Assembly: GCA_038501625.1 (NCBI GenBank)
Contig: JAZAYU010001101.1
Coordinates: 24,080-88,079, forward strand
Direction: 5' to 3'
Origin: Corbicula japonica
Lineage: Eukaryota > Mollusca > Bivalvia > Venerida > Cyrenidae
DNA length: 64,000 nt
The notes below the pieces were generated by a model that was not told where the DNA came from, made no database searches, and was given only the letters and a program-made list of their open reading frames with translations. Positions 1 through 9,970 of the stretch are shown here, piece after piece (position 1 is the first letter of the stretch; every line of letters begins with the position of its first letter). Both the position numbers and the translations under genes were made by a program.

Positions 1-287
1 TTGAAACAGCTTTTTTATATGTCTGCAGATCTAAACAAAATCCTAAAATGTATACCAAAGCTAAGGAGCTTGATTTTTTAAAATTTATTTATTGTATTTG
101 TGTCTGCATTCATTTTCACCATTAGGCCAAATGCAAATCAGAGAAAAGTCTCGGATTTTACGGTAAAATTTAACACGGAGCAACCAATATCGGGCAGGTG
201 ACCGATATGCGTTATAAACAGTTATCACCCTTCCTCAGAAATGTACGAGTTTTAGCATTAGACTTTATAAAACTTATTATGTAAATA
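1..287. other. No recognisable feature
   Basis: AT-rich sequence with no convincing ORF, RNA or repeat that I can see. Confidence 0.5.
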
Positions 288-467
288 CAGTCAACCCTGT
301 CTTCTTATCCACACAGGGTAAACCCCAAAACTGGTCTTTTAACACAGGTGGATTCTGTTCACAGGTTAAGAAATTGTTCTTTAAATCAGCCAGTTGTACA
401 AATAAGATTTGGTTTTAATCCACAGGTGGTTATTGTTTAAAGGTAGTCTTTAACAAAGGCTGGACTG
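288..467. mobile_element. Short TIR element (Tc1/mariner-pogo-like MITE)
   Basis: The left end reads TA-CAGTCAACCCTG and the right end GGCTGGACTG-TA. The ends are therefore imperfect inverted repeats starting with CAG, flanked by a TA dinucleotide, as expected for the Tc1/mariner (pogo/Tigger) group, which inserts at TA. It has no coding capacity. The interior (about 350-415, containing TTCTTTAAATCAG) is also found near 19040, so this is a dispersed family. Related CAGT ends occur at 1408-1655, 61697-62306 and 62935. The superfamily assignment is inferred from ends and TSD only. Confidence 0.55.
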
Positions 468-535
468 TAAATGGAAAAACGAGGAAATGCGTACTTACGT
501 ATTATATTCCATTTATATGCAATACATGTGTTATT

Positions 536-620
536 TTCCCCCGCCGCATAGCGGTAGTTGGATATAAGAGTGGTCATCGTGCGTCCGTCCGTCCTTGCAT
601 CTGTGTGTGTGCGTCCGGAT
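536..620. repeat. Terminal fragment of the CCCCCGCCG repeat family
   Basis: CCCCCGCCG is followed by a small stem (CCGC...GCGG) and then CGTCCGTCCGTCC. The same arrangement, in reverse complement, forms the right end of the 49121-50395 element (GACGGACGAC...GGCGGGGG). I read this as one end of a related element. The other end was not found. The short reading frames on both strands here look like chance. Confidence 0.45.
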
Positions 621-699
621 TTGTGTCCACTCCATATATTTTAAACCCCTTGGAAGTAATTTCAAGAAACGTGAGGAAATGTTCACCCCATCAACACGA

Positions 700-1407
700 T
701 ATGAAGAACGTATGTTCAAACAATCTACTTAACTTTCATGATTACTGTAGTCTCTGTGATGATTCACTGCTGTTGTCATCATTTTCACTTTTTATCTCAC
801 ATCTTATCTCCTTTAATTTGAACATCTATGATTGATATGATCACCAGTATCAGGATGCTTTTGAAACGGGGGATTATTACACCTCGTTTCTAAATGCATT
901 TCCATAGAGCAACACGTTATCAAAATCAGTTTGCCCAATTACTTTTATTTCCTCAAATATCTTTGTAATATTACCATGCTATCATTCGTAAGAACAAGAT
1001 TGTTTTTCCAATCTGCGCTTCATTTGCTTAAGTGCACCCATAAGATGATACAGAAAGATGAACACTATGTTTTCAGATGAAGAACCCCTGCGGAATATTC
1101 CAGACGAAACATCCTCTGTTGCCTTTAAGCAGGAATTTCACGGGATCTGATACTGCATGTTTTGGTGTGACAACGGTAAAAAATACATATTGACGTTCAC
1201 AAAAACGCTTCCTGACTATTCTGCGTGGTTCTTTTTTAATGTTTGTTTTAAAAAAAGAATGTTGAATGAAATTAAAATAACAGGTGACAGATGTTAAAGT
1301 ATTACACTGGTTTTTCTTAGTCAAAATAACATGCATTAGATATTACATTCATGAAATATGGCGGCTTAAAATGCAGGTGAGGCGTTTTCATAGACGTTAG
1401 TATATTA
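700..1407. other. No recognisable feature
   Basis: AT-rich sequence. An 87-codon minus-strand ORF at 1073-1336 has no recognisable motif or composition and is probably chance. Confidence 0.45.
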
Positions 1408-1655
1408 CAGTGAAACCCCGCTGTTACGACCAGCATTGGGCTGGGCAAAAGTGGTTTTCAGAGTGGGGCGGTCTTTATTTCAGGGTGAAATATAGAGTAC
1501 AATTCTGTAACATGAGACAGTGGAATGCTGGTCTTATAGGGTGATGTTTATTTAAGGGTGAAATATAGAGTACAATTCTGTAACATGAGACAGTGGAATG
1601 CTGGTCTTACAAGGGGGTCTTAATTTCCGGATGGTCTTTATAAGACGTTTTACTG
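1408..1655. mobile_element. TIR element (Tc1/mariner-pogo-like MITE) with internal duplication
   Basis: The ends are TA-CAGTGAAACCCCG and CGTTTTACTG-TA: inverted CAGTRAAAC termini with a TA target duplication. Inside, a segment of about 74 bp beginning AGGGTGAAATATAGAG is directly repeated (from about 1482 and 1556), including roughly 55 identical bases. That implies a recent internal tandem duplication. There is no ORF of its own. It belongs to the same family as 61697-62306, judging by the shared CAGT...AACCCCG ends and GGCGG-type internal motif. Confidence 0.6.
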
Positions 1656-1765
1656 TAATCAAATGCAATTTATTCTATTATAAAAGTTTCTTAATTTTTC
1701 TAAAACATGAACATGTGTTTTCAAACTCTTTGATTTATGTGCCGAAGTAGAGTATAGCATTTTTA

Positions 1766-2395
1766 AGCCTGGTTTACACTTTCCCGGTGTACAGCCCCGG
1801 TGCGTCCTGGTTTCGACACCGGTGCCAACCGGATTCATAACCGTGGAGACACCGGGAAGAATCGCATTGAATCGTGAGAAACCGTGTTGAAGGCCGATCA
1901 CCGGGAAGTGGCCCTGATGGTATTGAACATTTTATTACAACCGGGACTCACCAGGAGCGAAACCAAATCCGGCCTATTTCGGGGCATCACCGTATCTCTT
2001 CCGGCAATACTACCGGGTTAAACCCTAGTAAACCAGAATGAGCTTTCCGGTTATTTGCCACGGTGTGTGACGGAAGAGAGCCGACGTAGCCCCGACTCGT
2101 TCCGGACGAATTACGGTTTGGTACGGTAGCAGCCGGTAAATGCCGGTAAAGTAATAACGTTGGGGCCACGATATGGTTATTGTGCAAGCCGGTGGACGCC
2201 GATTCAACTTCGGAAGCCATAATTAAACCATGAATTTATATTTGTGTCCAAACCGGGATCCACCGTGGCTGTATACCGGGGCTTTGTGAACTAGGCTTCA
2301 CGAATTTTCCCGGTTCAACCCGCTTCATCCCGGTCCACCTGCTACAAATTACCGGGACGCACCTGGGCATACACCGGGACAGTGTGAAGCGGGCT
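1766..2395. mobile_element. 630-bp TIR element, PIF/Harbinger-like MITE
   Basis: The left end AGCCTGGTTTACACTTTCCC and the reverse complement of the right end, AGCCCGCTTCACACTGTCCC, match closely and continue for about 45 bp (CCCGGTGTA...GGTGCGTCC). Both sides are flanked by TTA. A 3-bp TWA duplication with such termini fits PIF/Harbinger. The interior is richer in G+C than its surroundings, with many CCGG motifs, and short minus-strand ORFs (1987-2220) without transposase motifs. It is nonautonomous. Confidence 0.55.
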
Positions 2396-2400
2396 TTACT

Positions 2401-2590
2401 TCATGTGCACGCCTTTAATGACATGTGCGACCAGTGTCGATCTATATCAGCCTGTATATTCGTGCAGTCTGATCTGGATCTACATGTACACTTGTCATTT
2501 CTTAGTCAGAAATAATCTAATAATTCTAAATGTGAACAGTGTAGATCCTGATCTGACTGTAGGGTAGCCGATCTGGATCTACGCAGTTCT
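2401..2590. repeat. Dispersed repeat, copy 1 (GATCTGGATCT family)
   Basis: The segment from ATGTGCGACCAGTGT to CTGATCTGGATCTAC resembles 39655-39830 (ATGTGCGACCAGTATAG...AGCTGATCTGGATCT) in order and spacing, including GTCAGA(A/G)ATAA in the middle. It is rich in GATC-containing half palindromes. Type and boundaries are unknown. Confidence 0.5.
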
Positions 2591-3155
2591 CAACTGAGAT
2601 CATAACAACCATATCACATGCAGTAAACTTTTAAAAATTGTAAACAGGCAGCAAGTCCGTATTTGAAGTATCGATGTCAATGTAAAATATGTGCATATTT
2701 AAGGTGATTTCGTTGTGTAATACTAATATGAATTCGGTATAATTTACTCTAGTTCCCTCACTAACAGTTGATGAGGATCTCATCAGATTCACGCAAAGTA
2801 CAGAGAGTGTGAGAGCCTATACAATTCCGAATCTGGAGAACTTATTATAATTTCCCCACCACTTTCGTGTTTGGACACCATTTTCGTACATGAGACGGCA
2901 CAATGTCATATTAACAACAGCTACGGCGGGTAATTTACAATTAATACAAGTTTAAATCCAAATTTAAAAATGAATTTGGTTGCTTAAATATTCGCGCTGT
3001 TTAATAAATTAAATTCCCATTTTGACACATAAATACAATCAAATAAAGTGTCAGTCAATACTGATTCCGGAGCTGTACGGGCTATTTGGAATTTTTCCCG
3101 TAAAAATGCAAAATTGATTCAGTTTACCAAATGATGAAGAACACATCGCTGGAGA
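2591..3155. other. No recognisable feature
   Basis: AT-rich sequence. I see no gene or repeat in it. Confidence 0.45.
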
Positions 3156-3157
3156 AG

Positions 3158-3181
3158 GGTGGGGGTGGGGGGGGGGGGGGG
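3158..3181. repeat. Poly-G tract
   Basis: GGGTGGGGGTGG followed by a run of G. This simple-sequence tract could form a G-quadruplex. Length is likely variable and sensitive to assembly. Confidence 0.8.
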
Positions 3182-3462
3182 TACACACCGATTTTTCATT
3201 TCCTTAAACCTATTTTATACTTTGAACAATCACAAGAGTTTTATCACCGTGTCAAACCATTACGTTAAAGACACGGTAATTCCGTTGAAATGCCGGTGTT
3301 ATATACGTTAATATCCTGTAGCCTACATTTCAGACACATGGTTAAGATATCTACCATGTTTAGACAGTTCTACGGAAAACAATACTAAAAACCTAGCCGG
3401 TATGAGCGATCAAACAATGGTCTGGCATACGCATACTTTGTTTAGACTCAGTTTTTCAACAT

Positions 3463-3546
3463 TCGAGAAGAGCATAGTGAGCCTGAGTTCTCATCCTAGC
3501 ATCATCGAGAAGAACATAGTGAGCCTAAGTTCTCGTCCTAGCATCA
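3463..3546. repeat. Direct duplication of about 41 bp
   Basis: Two consecutive copies of a unit beginning CGAGAAGAACATAGTGAGCC and ending in CCTAGCATCAT, with few differences. Confidence 0.75.
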
Positions 3547-3882
3547 TGGCAGCATAAATCAATTATTGTCTGTTATCAATATAAGAATAGTATGTCTTGA
3601 AATGATGATTATCAAGATAAAACTAATACTTTTCTGGCGACTAAAAGAACGCATCCAAAAATTAAAAAAAATCCGGTTTTATGAGATTTTTTTAAATAAA
3701 ATGACCTCAAATGACATTATTTTCATGAAAATATACAAATTAAATCTATTGTCTTTTTTTCAAAATTTAAGTTTTGTGGTTATTTTCAACAAAATTTAAA
3801 GCATGAAAGATATAAAAAAAATTCGTTTTTTATTGATATGTCAGTTTAAAGATCAAGTTCTAACATCTTATCCATCGAGCCT
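3547..3882. other. AT-rich DNA, no recognisable feature
   Basis: Very AT-rich. The 77-codon frame at 3566-3799 is K/I/F/L-rich low-complexity translation of AT-rich DNA and is not supported as a gene. Confidence 0.5.
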
Positions 3883-4365
3883 TAAACTTCACGCTGCCCG
3901 ACTGTTAGGCTGCTAACTTAACGTTGTCATGTTGACAGGCTGCTAACTTCACGCTGCCCGACTGTTAGGCTGCTAACTTAACGTTGTCATGTTGACAGGC
4001 TGCGAACTTTACGCTGCCAGGCTGTTATCCTGCTAACTAAACGTTGTCATGTTGACAGTCTGCGAACTTTACGCTGCCAGGCTGTTATGCTGCTAACTTC
4101 ACATTGTCAGGTTGACGGGCTGCTAACTTAACGTTGTCATGTTGACAGGCTGCTAACTTCACGCTGCCAGGCTGTTATCCTGCTAACTTAACGTTTTCAT
4201 GTTAACAGGCTGCTAACTTTACGCTGCCAGGCTGTGATCGTGCTAACTTAACGTTGTCATGTTGACAGGCTGCGAACTTGACGCTGCCAGGCTGTTATGC
4301 TGCTAACTTCACATTGTCAGGTTGACGGGCTGCTAACTTCACGCTGCGAGGCTGCCAACTTCACA
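3883..4365. repeat. Minisatellite, 30-bp monomers alternating in 60-bp dimers
   Basis: The unit centres on GGCTGCTAACTT. Two monomer types alternate: one continues AACGTTGTCATGTTGACA, the other CACGCTGCC(A/C)GACTGTTA. About 16 monomers are present. Two adjacent 60-bp dimers (3901-4020) are identical and later copies diverge, with at least one register change near 4081-4140. Confidence 0.85.
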
Positions 4366-4534
4366 AACATCTGTCTATCACAAGTACGTTTGTTACCGAG
4401 CGGTTTATTTGGAAGCCATATTTATTTGAACCGTGAATAAAATAAAATAACAATACATGTACCTAATATTGGCCAAGCTTGAATTGTATACTTTTGATCT
4501 ATTTATAACTTGATAAGATGGCGATCAGCATGTG

Positions 4535-4660
4535 GAATGTTGTGTCAACGATTGGAGACCAGTCTACAAACTCTACTTTCTGATTGGTCAGCTGTTGATC
4601 CTGGATCAGTTTTAACCAATCAGCTGCTTGGGATTTGAGACTGGTTTCTAGCCTCCTGTG
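4535..4660. repeat. Inverted pair of 50-bp CCAAT-satellite units
   Basis: GATTGGAGACCAGTCT...CTGATTGGTCAG is followed, head to head around GATCC/GGATC, by TAACCAATCAG...TTTGAGACTGGT. These match the consensus of the 57-59 kb and 63-64 kb arrays (gattgg...agaccagtct...), one unit in each orientation. Confidence 0.55.
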
Positions 4661-5244
4661 ATCTGTTAGACATATTAAAGATTGCAGGAATATGTGAACG
4701 TTACGAGAGAAGCGAATTGTGCTGTATTTTAATAATGAATATTTCACCTTCACCGATCTGTAATGCATATAATAATTTTATTTTTAGACTAACATGTAAA
4801 TCTTTTTTATCCAAAGGCCTCTATAATTCCAACAATGTAAACATGCCGCAGTTCCACTATTCTGGCAACGGACATTGATACAGTGATAAATGTTTACCCA
4901 AGGTTATCATGTATTGTACAAAATTGATTTGGTTGATTATAATAATTGAATCAACACTTGTTAGGGTTTATATTTGGTAGTTTAAACATATTTTATTGCA
5001 ATAAATAGCATACAATATACATGCAGTTTTATATAAAGAAATAATCTATTTACGCAAATGGGTCAGGCCACGAGTTATTCCAACATCAGCAGACGGCCTT
5101 TCCCATCTCGTTACATTAGAATTAAGCAATACCAGGCGAGAAGTAATTATTTAAAGAGAAAAACGATAACTGCAAATTTTGACAATGAGGTGGTAACTAC
5201 ATTGTATACAATTTCTTATAATTTAACAATTATAATGATAATTT
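4661..5244. other. No recognisable feature
   Basis: AT-rich sequence with no supported gene. Confidence 0.45.
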
Positions 5245-5341
5245 GACACAAAAAAACAACAAAAAACAACACATGTACCGTCATACCTACACCGCAGCGT
5301 ACTGACCTTTGCCTGCTGTCAGGTGTAAAGAAATTTAACTA

Positions 5342-8300
5342 TTAAATAAAACGCTTTGTTTTTTTTATATATTTTTGAACTTCTAAGAAAATCAATTCAT
5401 TCTCCTCGTCTGTTAAACGTTCATTTCCAAATAAAAGTTTTTGTGCACTTAAGGGGTGAAAAACTCTAGTAGCAAGAAATAAATCGCGTCTTTGTGTTTG
5501 ATATCGTTTACATACAAAAAGAAAATGTTCGGCGTTCTCAACTTCAAAGCCACAATCACACTTGGGAGAATCACGTAAATGGTTGTAATAAAGATCTGCA
5601 TTTAAACTGCTACATCTATTTCTTATTCTTGCATGGTATACTGATTGTGTTCGCTCGCCAATTTTGAAAAAATTTGGTACCTGACTAGTTGCGAAAAGTT
5701 TATTTATGTTGTTTTTAAATATTGAAAGTGTTTCAGAATTTCGAATATTTGGGTCAAGTTCGTTCCATATTTTAATTGAAGATGGTATAACCGATTTAGA
5801 ATAAATTTCAGTACGTCTCGCAATTGTTACAAAATCCTGGCTGTTCCGTAGGTTGTAGCGATTTGTATCATTTATGTTAGGTGGAAATAACTCTTCAAGA
5901 TAGTTCGGCAAGTATCCATTTATATTTTTATATACGAGAGTAAGTTTTTGAATCTTCCTTCTATTAGATAATGACACCCAGCCTATTTCTTTTATCAATT
6001 TGTCAATAGATACCGAACGTGTAAGACCAGTAACAATTCTAGCAGCTTCGTATTGGATTTTTTCTAAACTGTCTTTTTCATATTCCGTGCAATTATCCCA
6101 AACAATTGATGCATATTCTAAAATTGGTCGTAAATGGGATATATAAATTTGATTTAAAGTGTGCCTTTTGAGTTTAAACTTAAGTTTTTTCATCGACCCT
6201 AATACTTTTGAGGCAGACTTAGTAATATTCGATATATGTTCATGCCATTTACCATCATCACTAATTGTAATTCCTAGATGTTTATGATGATTAACAAAAC
6301 TTAACTGAACGTTGTTAAATATTAAATTGGGTTTAGGTTTATCAACTAGTGACATAAACAGAACCTCGGTTTTTAGTGGGTTAAACTGAACCAACCACTG
6401 TTTGGACCATTTTGAAATAGTTTCTAGGTCCTCATTTAGGGTAGTTTCGATAAATTTAGTGTCACAAGATGACACTGCGAGTGAACTATCGTCAGCAAAA
6501 AGTCTAGTAGTACTCAAGAGAGAATCGGCTATATCATTTACATATACTAAAAATAGAAGAGGCCCTAAAACAGATCCCTGTGGAACTCCAGCACTTATTA
6601 TTTTCGAATCAGAAAAAGACCCATTTACAAAAACTTTTTGAGTCCTATTAAGTAAGTAATGTGTAATCCATTTATTTAAATTTCCGCATATGCCATTTTG
6701 TTTGAGTTTAAATAGTAGACCCTTATGCCAAACTCTGTCAAAAGCCTTAGAAATGTCACAGTACACCATGCAAGTAGATTTTTTATCATCAAAAGCCTTG
6801 CATATCTGGTTATATATATCAATAAGTTGATAGACAGTAGAGTGACCTGGTAAGAAACCTGACTGATTTTTGTAAATAAGGTTATTATCGTGTAAATAGT
6901 TATATACATGCTTAAAAACAATACGCTCTAGAACTTTACCGACACAACTTATAAGCGAAATCGGTCTGTAATTAGACGGTATATCTTTTTCTCCTTTTTT
7001 AAATAAGGGCATAACATTCGCATTTTTCCAGATGCTTGGAAAGTAACATTTCGATAAAGACATCTTAAATATAATAAACAGTGGCCGAGAAATTGTGTAG
7101 GATGTTTCCTTAAGAATCTTATGACTTATTTCATCTGGACCATTGGCTTTATTTGTTATCAAGGAATTGAGAACATCGATTATTTCATCCTGAGTAGTAT
7201 TTATTTGTTCTAATTTTGATTCTGTTTTCGCAGAAAAATGCGGAAGATCGACGTCTTGGTCATTGACTGTTGAGATTGATACAAAGAAATCATTCAGTGT
7301 GTTTGCAATTTCAGAGTCTGAAAACGAATAGGTGTTGTCATTATTTTTTAACGGCGGAATACTATTATAGCTTTTTGAGTTCTCTTTAACAAGCAAATTT
7401 ATTGTTTTCCAATATGCACGCTGGTTAGTATTAGTGTCATTTAGAGTACACTCAAGATTGTTTGAAAATTGTTCTCTCGCGTATTTTTTCATGTTACTTA
7501 CTTTATTACGAAGTTGTTTGTATTTAATCCAGTGAGTTAAATTATTAGATTTTAAAGCAATTTGTTTGTATCGATCTCGCTTACGCGATGTTCGTCTAAG
7601 CTCGGAATTGTACCAAGGTTTGTCATTTGGCCGAATTGTAACGAATTTATTAGGGATACACTGTTCAGCAAGTTCCATTATTGTTTTGGTAAAATGTTCA
7701 CATGCAGATTCTACAGACATTGTGTTTAGGATAGACCAATCAAAAAGCTGTATTTGATCATTAAGTTTAGCAAAATCAGCCCGTTTGTAATTCCAGACTC
7801 TACGTTTGTATGGTGTACTGGACGGTAAATTAACGTCAACGTAAACGAAAGTTGCAAAATGATCGCTTATATCATTATCGGTTTCATGTATACCCGCGTG
7901 GTGGCATTTAATATCACGTGTCAAGGCAATAGGATCTATTAATGTTCTGGAGTGTGCGCTAATTCGTGTTGGTTCTTTAATTACATTTATCATATTGTTC
8001 AGTAGTAAAATATTACCAAAATTGGTATTGACTCGCGCTAGTTGGTCTTCATTCACGTCACCAAGTAAGATGATATTGTTAACCAATTCTGAGGCTCGCT
8101 CGATGCAAATATTTAACCTATCCCATAGTTCTACGGCTGTATTTGGCGGACGATATAATGTACATATAAGAAATGATTGACTTCTGTCATTAACTTTAAC
8201 CCACATTGATTCCGGTAAAATGGTTTCGAGTTCAAAAATTCTATTCGGTCTCAGATCAGAAGGAAGATACATTAAAATTCCACCAGAGTGAGAAGTATTA

Positions 8301-8866
8301 TCTTTTCGGTAAATAACATCGAAACCGTCCAGCATCAAGTGGTCTTCAGTAATAATGTGTGTTAAGTGTGTTTCAGTAAAACACAGTATATCAAAGTCTA
8401 AAAAATTATCTCTTATATAGTCAAGTTTGTTTCTTATACTGCGAATATTTTGGTGTAAAATGGACATACAGCGTACTTGGTTTTGTTCGGGCCCCGGGTT
8501 TTGTTCTACATCTCCACATAGGAGTAACAATTTAAGTAGTATGAAGTAAAAATGAATATTGTAGTGCATACCTACGTTTTGATATGACGATATTTTATGT
8601 TCTACAGAGACCATGCATTCGTTGCATGTACCAAAATATTCAAAAAATACAAATAACAATGCAACAAAAGCAAATTGAATATTGAACACCAGGTGAGTTA
8701 CATAGCACAAACTCCTAATACCGGATACAAATCTTTGACATAGTATACCGATAGGTAACAACAAATGCAGCAGTTTAATTGATTTTCGCATCAATTGCCC
8801 GTTACCCTGACTTCGAATATAGAAGATACCTATGGTCGCTCTCCAGGACATTATATCATTACCCAT
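5342..8866 (-). CDS. LINE ORF2: 2A-like peptide, AP endonuclease, reverse transcriptase
   Basis: This is an intact 1174-aa polyprotein for target-primed reverse transcription. Residues 1-117 are hydrophobic and unlike known LINE domains. Residues 118-126 read GDVEQNPGP, a canonical 2A ribosome-skipping motif (break expected between G125 and P126), preceded by a leucine-rich stretch typical of 2A. The endonuclease spans about 134-340: N140 in QNIRS, E165 in FTETH, Y238 in LYRPP, GDVN at 269-272, SDH at 334-336. The reverse transcriptase spans about 600-860: NYRPISL at 632-638, D704 and AFD at 708-710, GVPQGSVLGPLLF at 760-772, FADD at 790-793. A C-terminal C-x-C-x8-H-x4-C cluster (C1103, C1105, H1114, C1119) is common in jockey/CR1-type proteins. 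The motifs look catalytically complete. Clade assignment needs a tree. Confidence 0.92.
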   Translation of the reverse strand: MGNDIMSWRATIGIFYIRSQGNGQLMRKSIKLLHLLLPIGILCQRFVSGIRSLCYVTHLVFNIQFAFVALLFVFFEYFGTCNECMVSVEHKISSYQNVGMHYNIHFYFILLKLLLLCGDVEQNPGPEQNQVRCMSILHQNIRSIRNKLDYIRDNFLDFDILCFTETHLTHIITEDHLMLDGFDVIYRKDNTSHSGGILMYLPSDLRPNRIFELETILPESMWVKVNDRSQSFLICTLYRPPNTAVELWDRLNICIERASELVNNIILLGDVNEDQLARVNTNFGNILLLNNMINVIKEPTRISAHSRTLIDPIALTRDIKCHHAGIHETDNDISDHFATFVYVDVNLPSSTPYKRRVWNYKRADFAKLNDQIQLFDWSILNTMSVESACEHFTKTIMELAEQCIPNKFVTIRPNDKPWYNSELRRTSRKRDRYKQIALKSNNLTHWIKYKQLRNKVSNMKKYAREQFSNNLECTLNDTNTNQRAYWKTINLLVKENSKSYNSIPPLKNNDNTYSFSDSEIANTLNDFFVSISTVNDQDVDLPHFSAKTESKLEQINTTQDEIIDVLNSLITNKANGPDEISHKILKETSYTISRPLFIIFKMSLSKCYFPSIWKNANVMPLFKKGEKDIPSNYRPISLISCVGKVLERIVFKHVYNYLHDNNLIYKNQSGFLPGHSTVYQLIDIYNQICKAFDDKKSTCMVYCDISKAFDRVWHKGLLFKLKQNGICGNLNKWITHYLLNRTQKVFVNGSFSDSKIISAGVPQGSVLGPLLFLVYVNDIADSLLSTTRLFADDSSLAVSSCDTKFIETTLNEDLETISKWSKQWLVQFNPLKTEVLFMSLVDKPKPNLIFNNVQLSFVNHHKHLGITISDDGKWHEHISNITKSASKVLGSMKKLKFKLKRHTLNQIYISHLRPILEYASIVWDNCTEYEKDSLEKIQYEAARIVTGLTRSVSIDKLIKEIGWVSLSNRRKIQKLTLVYKNINGYLPNYLEELFPPNINDTNRYNLRNSQDFVTIARRTEIYSKSVIPSSIKIWNELDPNIRNSETLSIFKNNINKLFATSQVPNFFKIGERTQSVYHARIRNRCSSLNADLYYNHLRDSPKCDCGFEVENAEHFLFVCKRYQTQRRDLFLATRVFHPLSAQKLLFGNERLTDEENELIFLEVQKYIKKTKRFI

Positions 8867-9970
8867 TAGGTAAAATGAAAAATGTAATATATACAGCGAG
8901 CGACCACTCTAACGTAAAGGACAGCGGACAGACGGTGCAGGCGTGACGGTACAGTGAAACATTACAAGTAATGAACAGAAGGAATAGACATACAATTATG
9001 ACGAAAATGAAAGAAAACATGTTTGCGAAGAGAAAAAAAAAAGAATAAATAAAAGATGAGAAATAAATCGGTTCCACATAACCGTGAGCACGTGACGATA
9101 ATACTTTAGAATGGTATGAACTGTTTCAAAAGAAAAAAAACAACATTTTATACTGTGATAAAGTGACAGTACAGCTATCATGTTATTCGGTACAAAAAAT
9201 AATGATGTTTACTATCTTGGTACAATTATATATAAAACTCTTTTTTCCATGAAAATATGAAGGATAATATTGATATAAGATTCTTATTTGCAAAGCGCAA
9301 TTGTTGTGTAAGGGAAACAAATCTAGACTAGAGTTTGCAAATTAACTTTGGTTTGTCTCCCCTTCACTGACAATTGTAACACCTGAACGGCCACATAATA
9401 TCAGTGTGGATTTTGTGTGTTTAAGACTTACTAAGTGTTTATTTTTAAAAAAAAACTACCATGTACAAATAAGAAATTTGATTAACGTGATAATGTCTCA
9501 ACAACTTGGAAAAAAAACAACACACATTGGATTTGGAATATGAAAAGTTACATATTGGATTTACAATATTTTAGATGAACTATTAATTATGGAGTACATA
9601 ACTACCGAGAAACGTGGATGTTTTCTATAAAGATCCAAGGTAATCTTTCTATTATATTGTTATTACAAACGTGAGATCCAAGGTAATCTCTATTATAATG
9701 TTATTACAAACGAGAGGGATTAGATGCAAATAAAAACATAGTAAAGTTACATAATATCGATGAATTTTAAATCGTGGAGTACATATCGAGAAAAAACGCG
9801 CTCGATGTTCCGAGTAATCCTAGGTAATCTTTCTATTGTGCTGGAAATAAAGGAAGTTTTTATAGTTAGTGAGTTACAAAGGAAAAATGCGAATCGTAAA
9901 ACACTGATACACTGTTGTAAGGTGTAAGTAGGTCAGAGCTGTCAAATCTGTCAGTAAATGTAAACAGTGT
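8867..9970 (-). other. Inter-ORF region of the LINE, with internal repeats
   Basis: 1.1 kb between ORF1 and ORF2 with no conserved ORF. At 9636-9715 a unit beginning GATCCAAGGTAATCT and ending TGTTATTACAAACG occurs twice. A diverged third copy (CCTAGGTAATCTTTCTATTG) lies near 9819, after a GTGGAGTACATA motif that resembles one at 9590. This looks like a degraded duplication of about 200 bp. It is long for an inter-ORF spacer. Confidence 0.5.

Noticed and set aside
6402..8180. Plus-strand ORFs inside the LINE
   Set aside because: Shadows of the intact ORF2 on the other strand.
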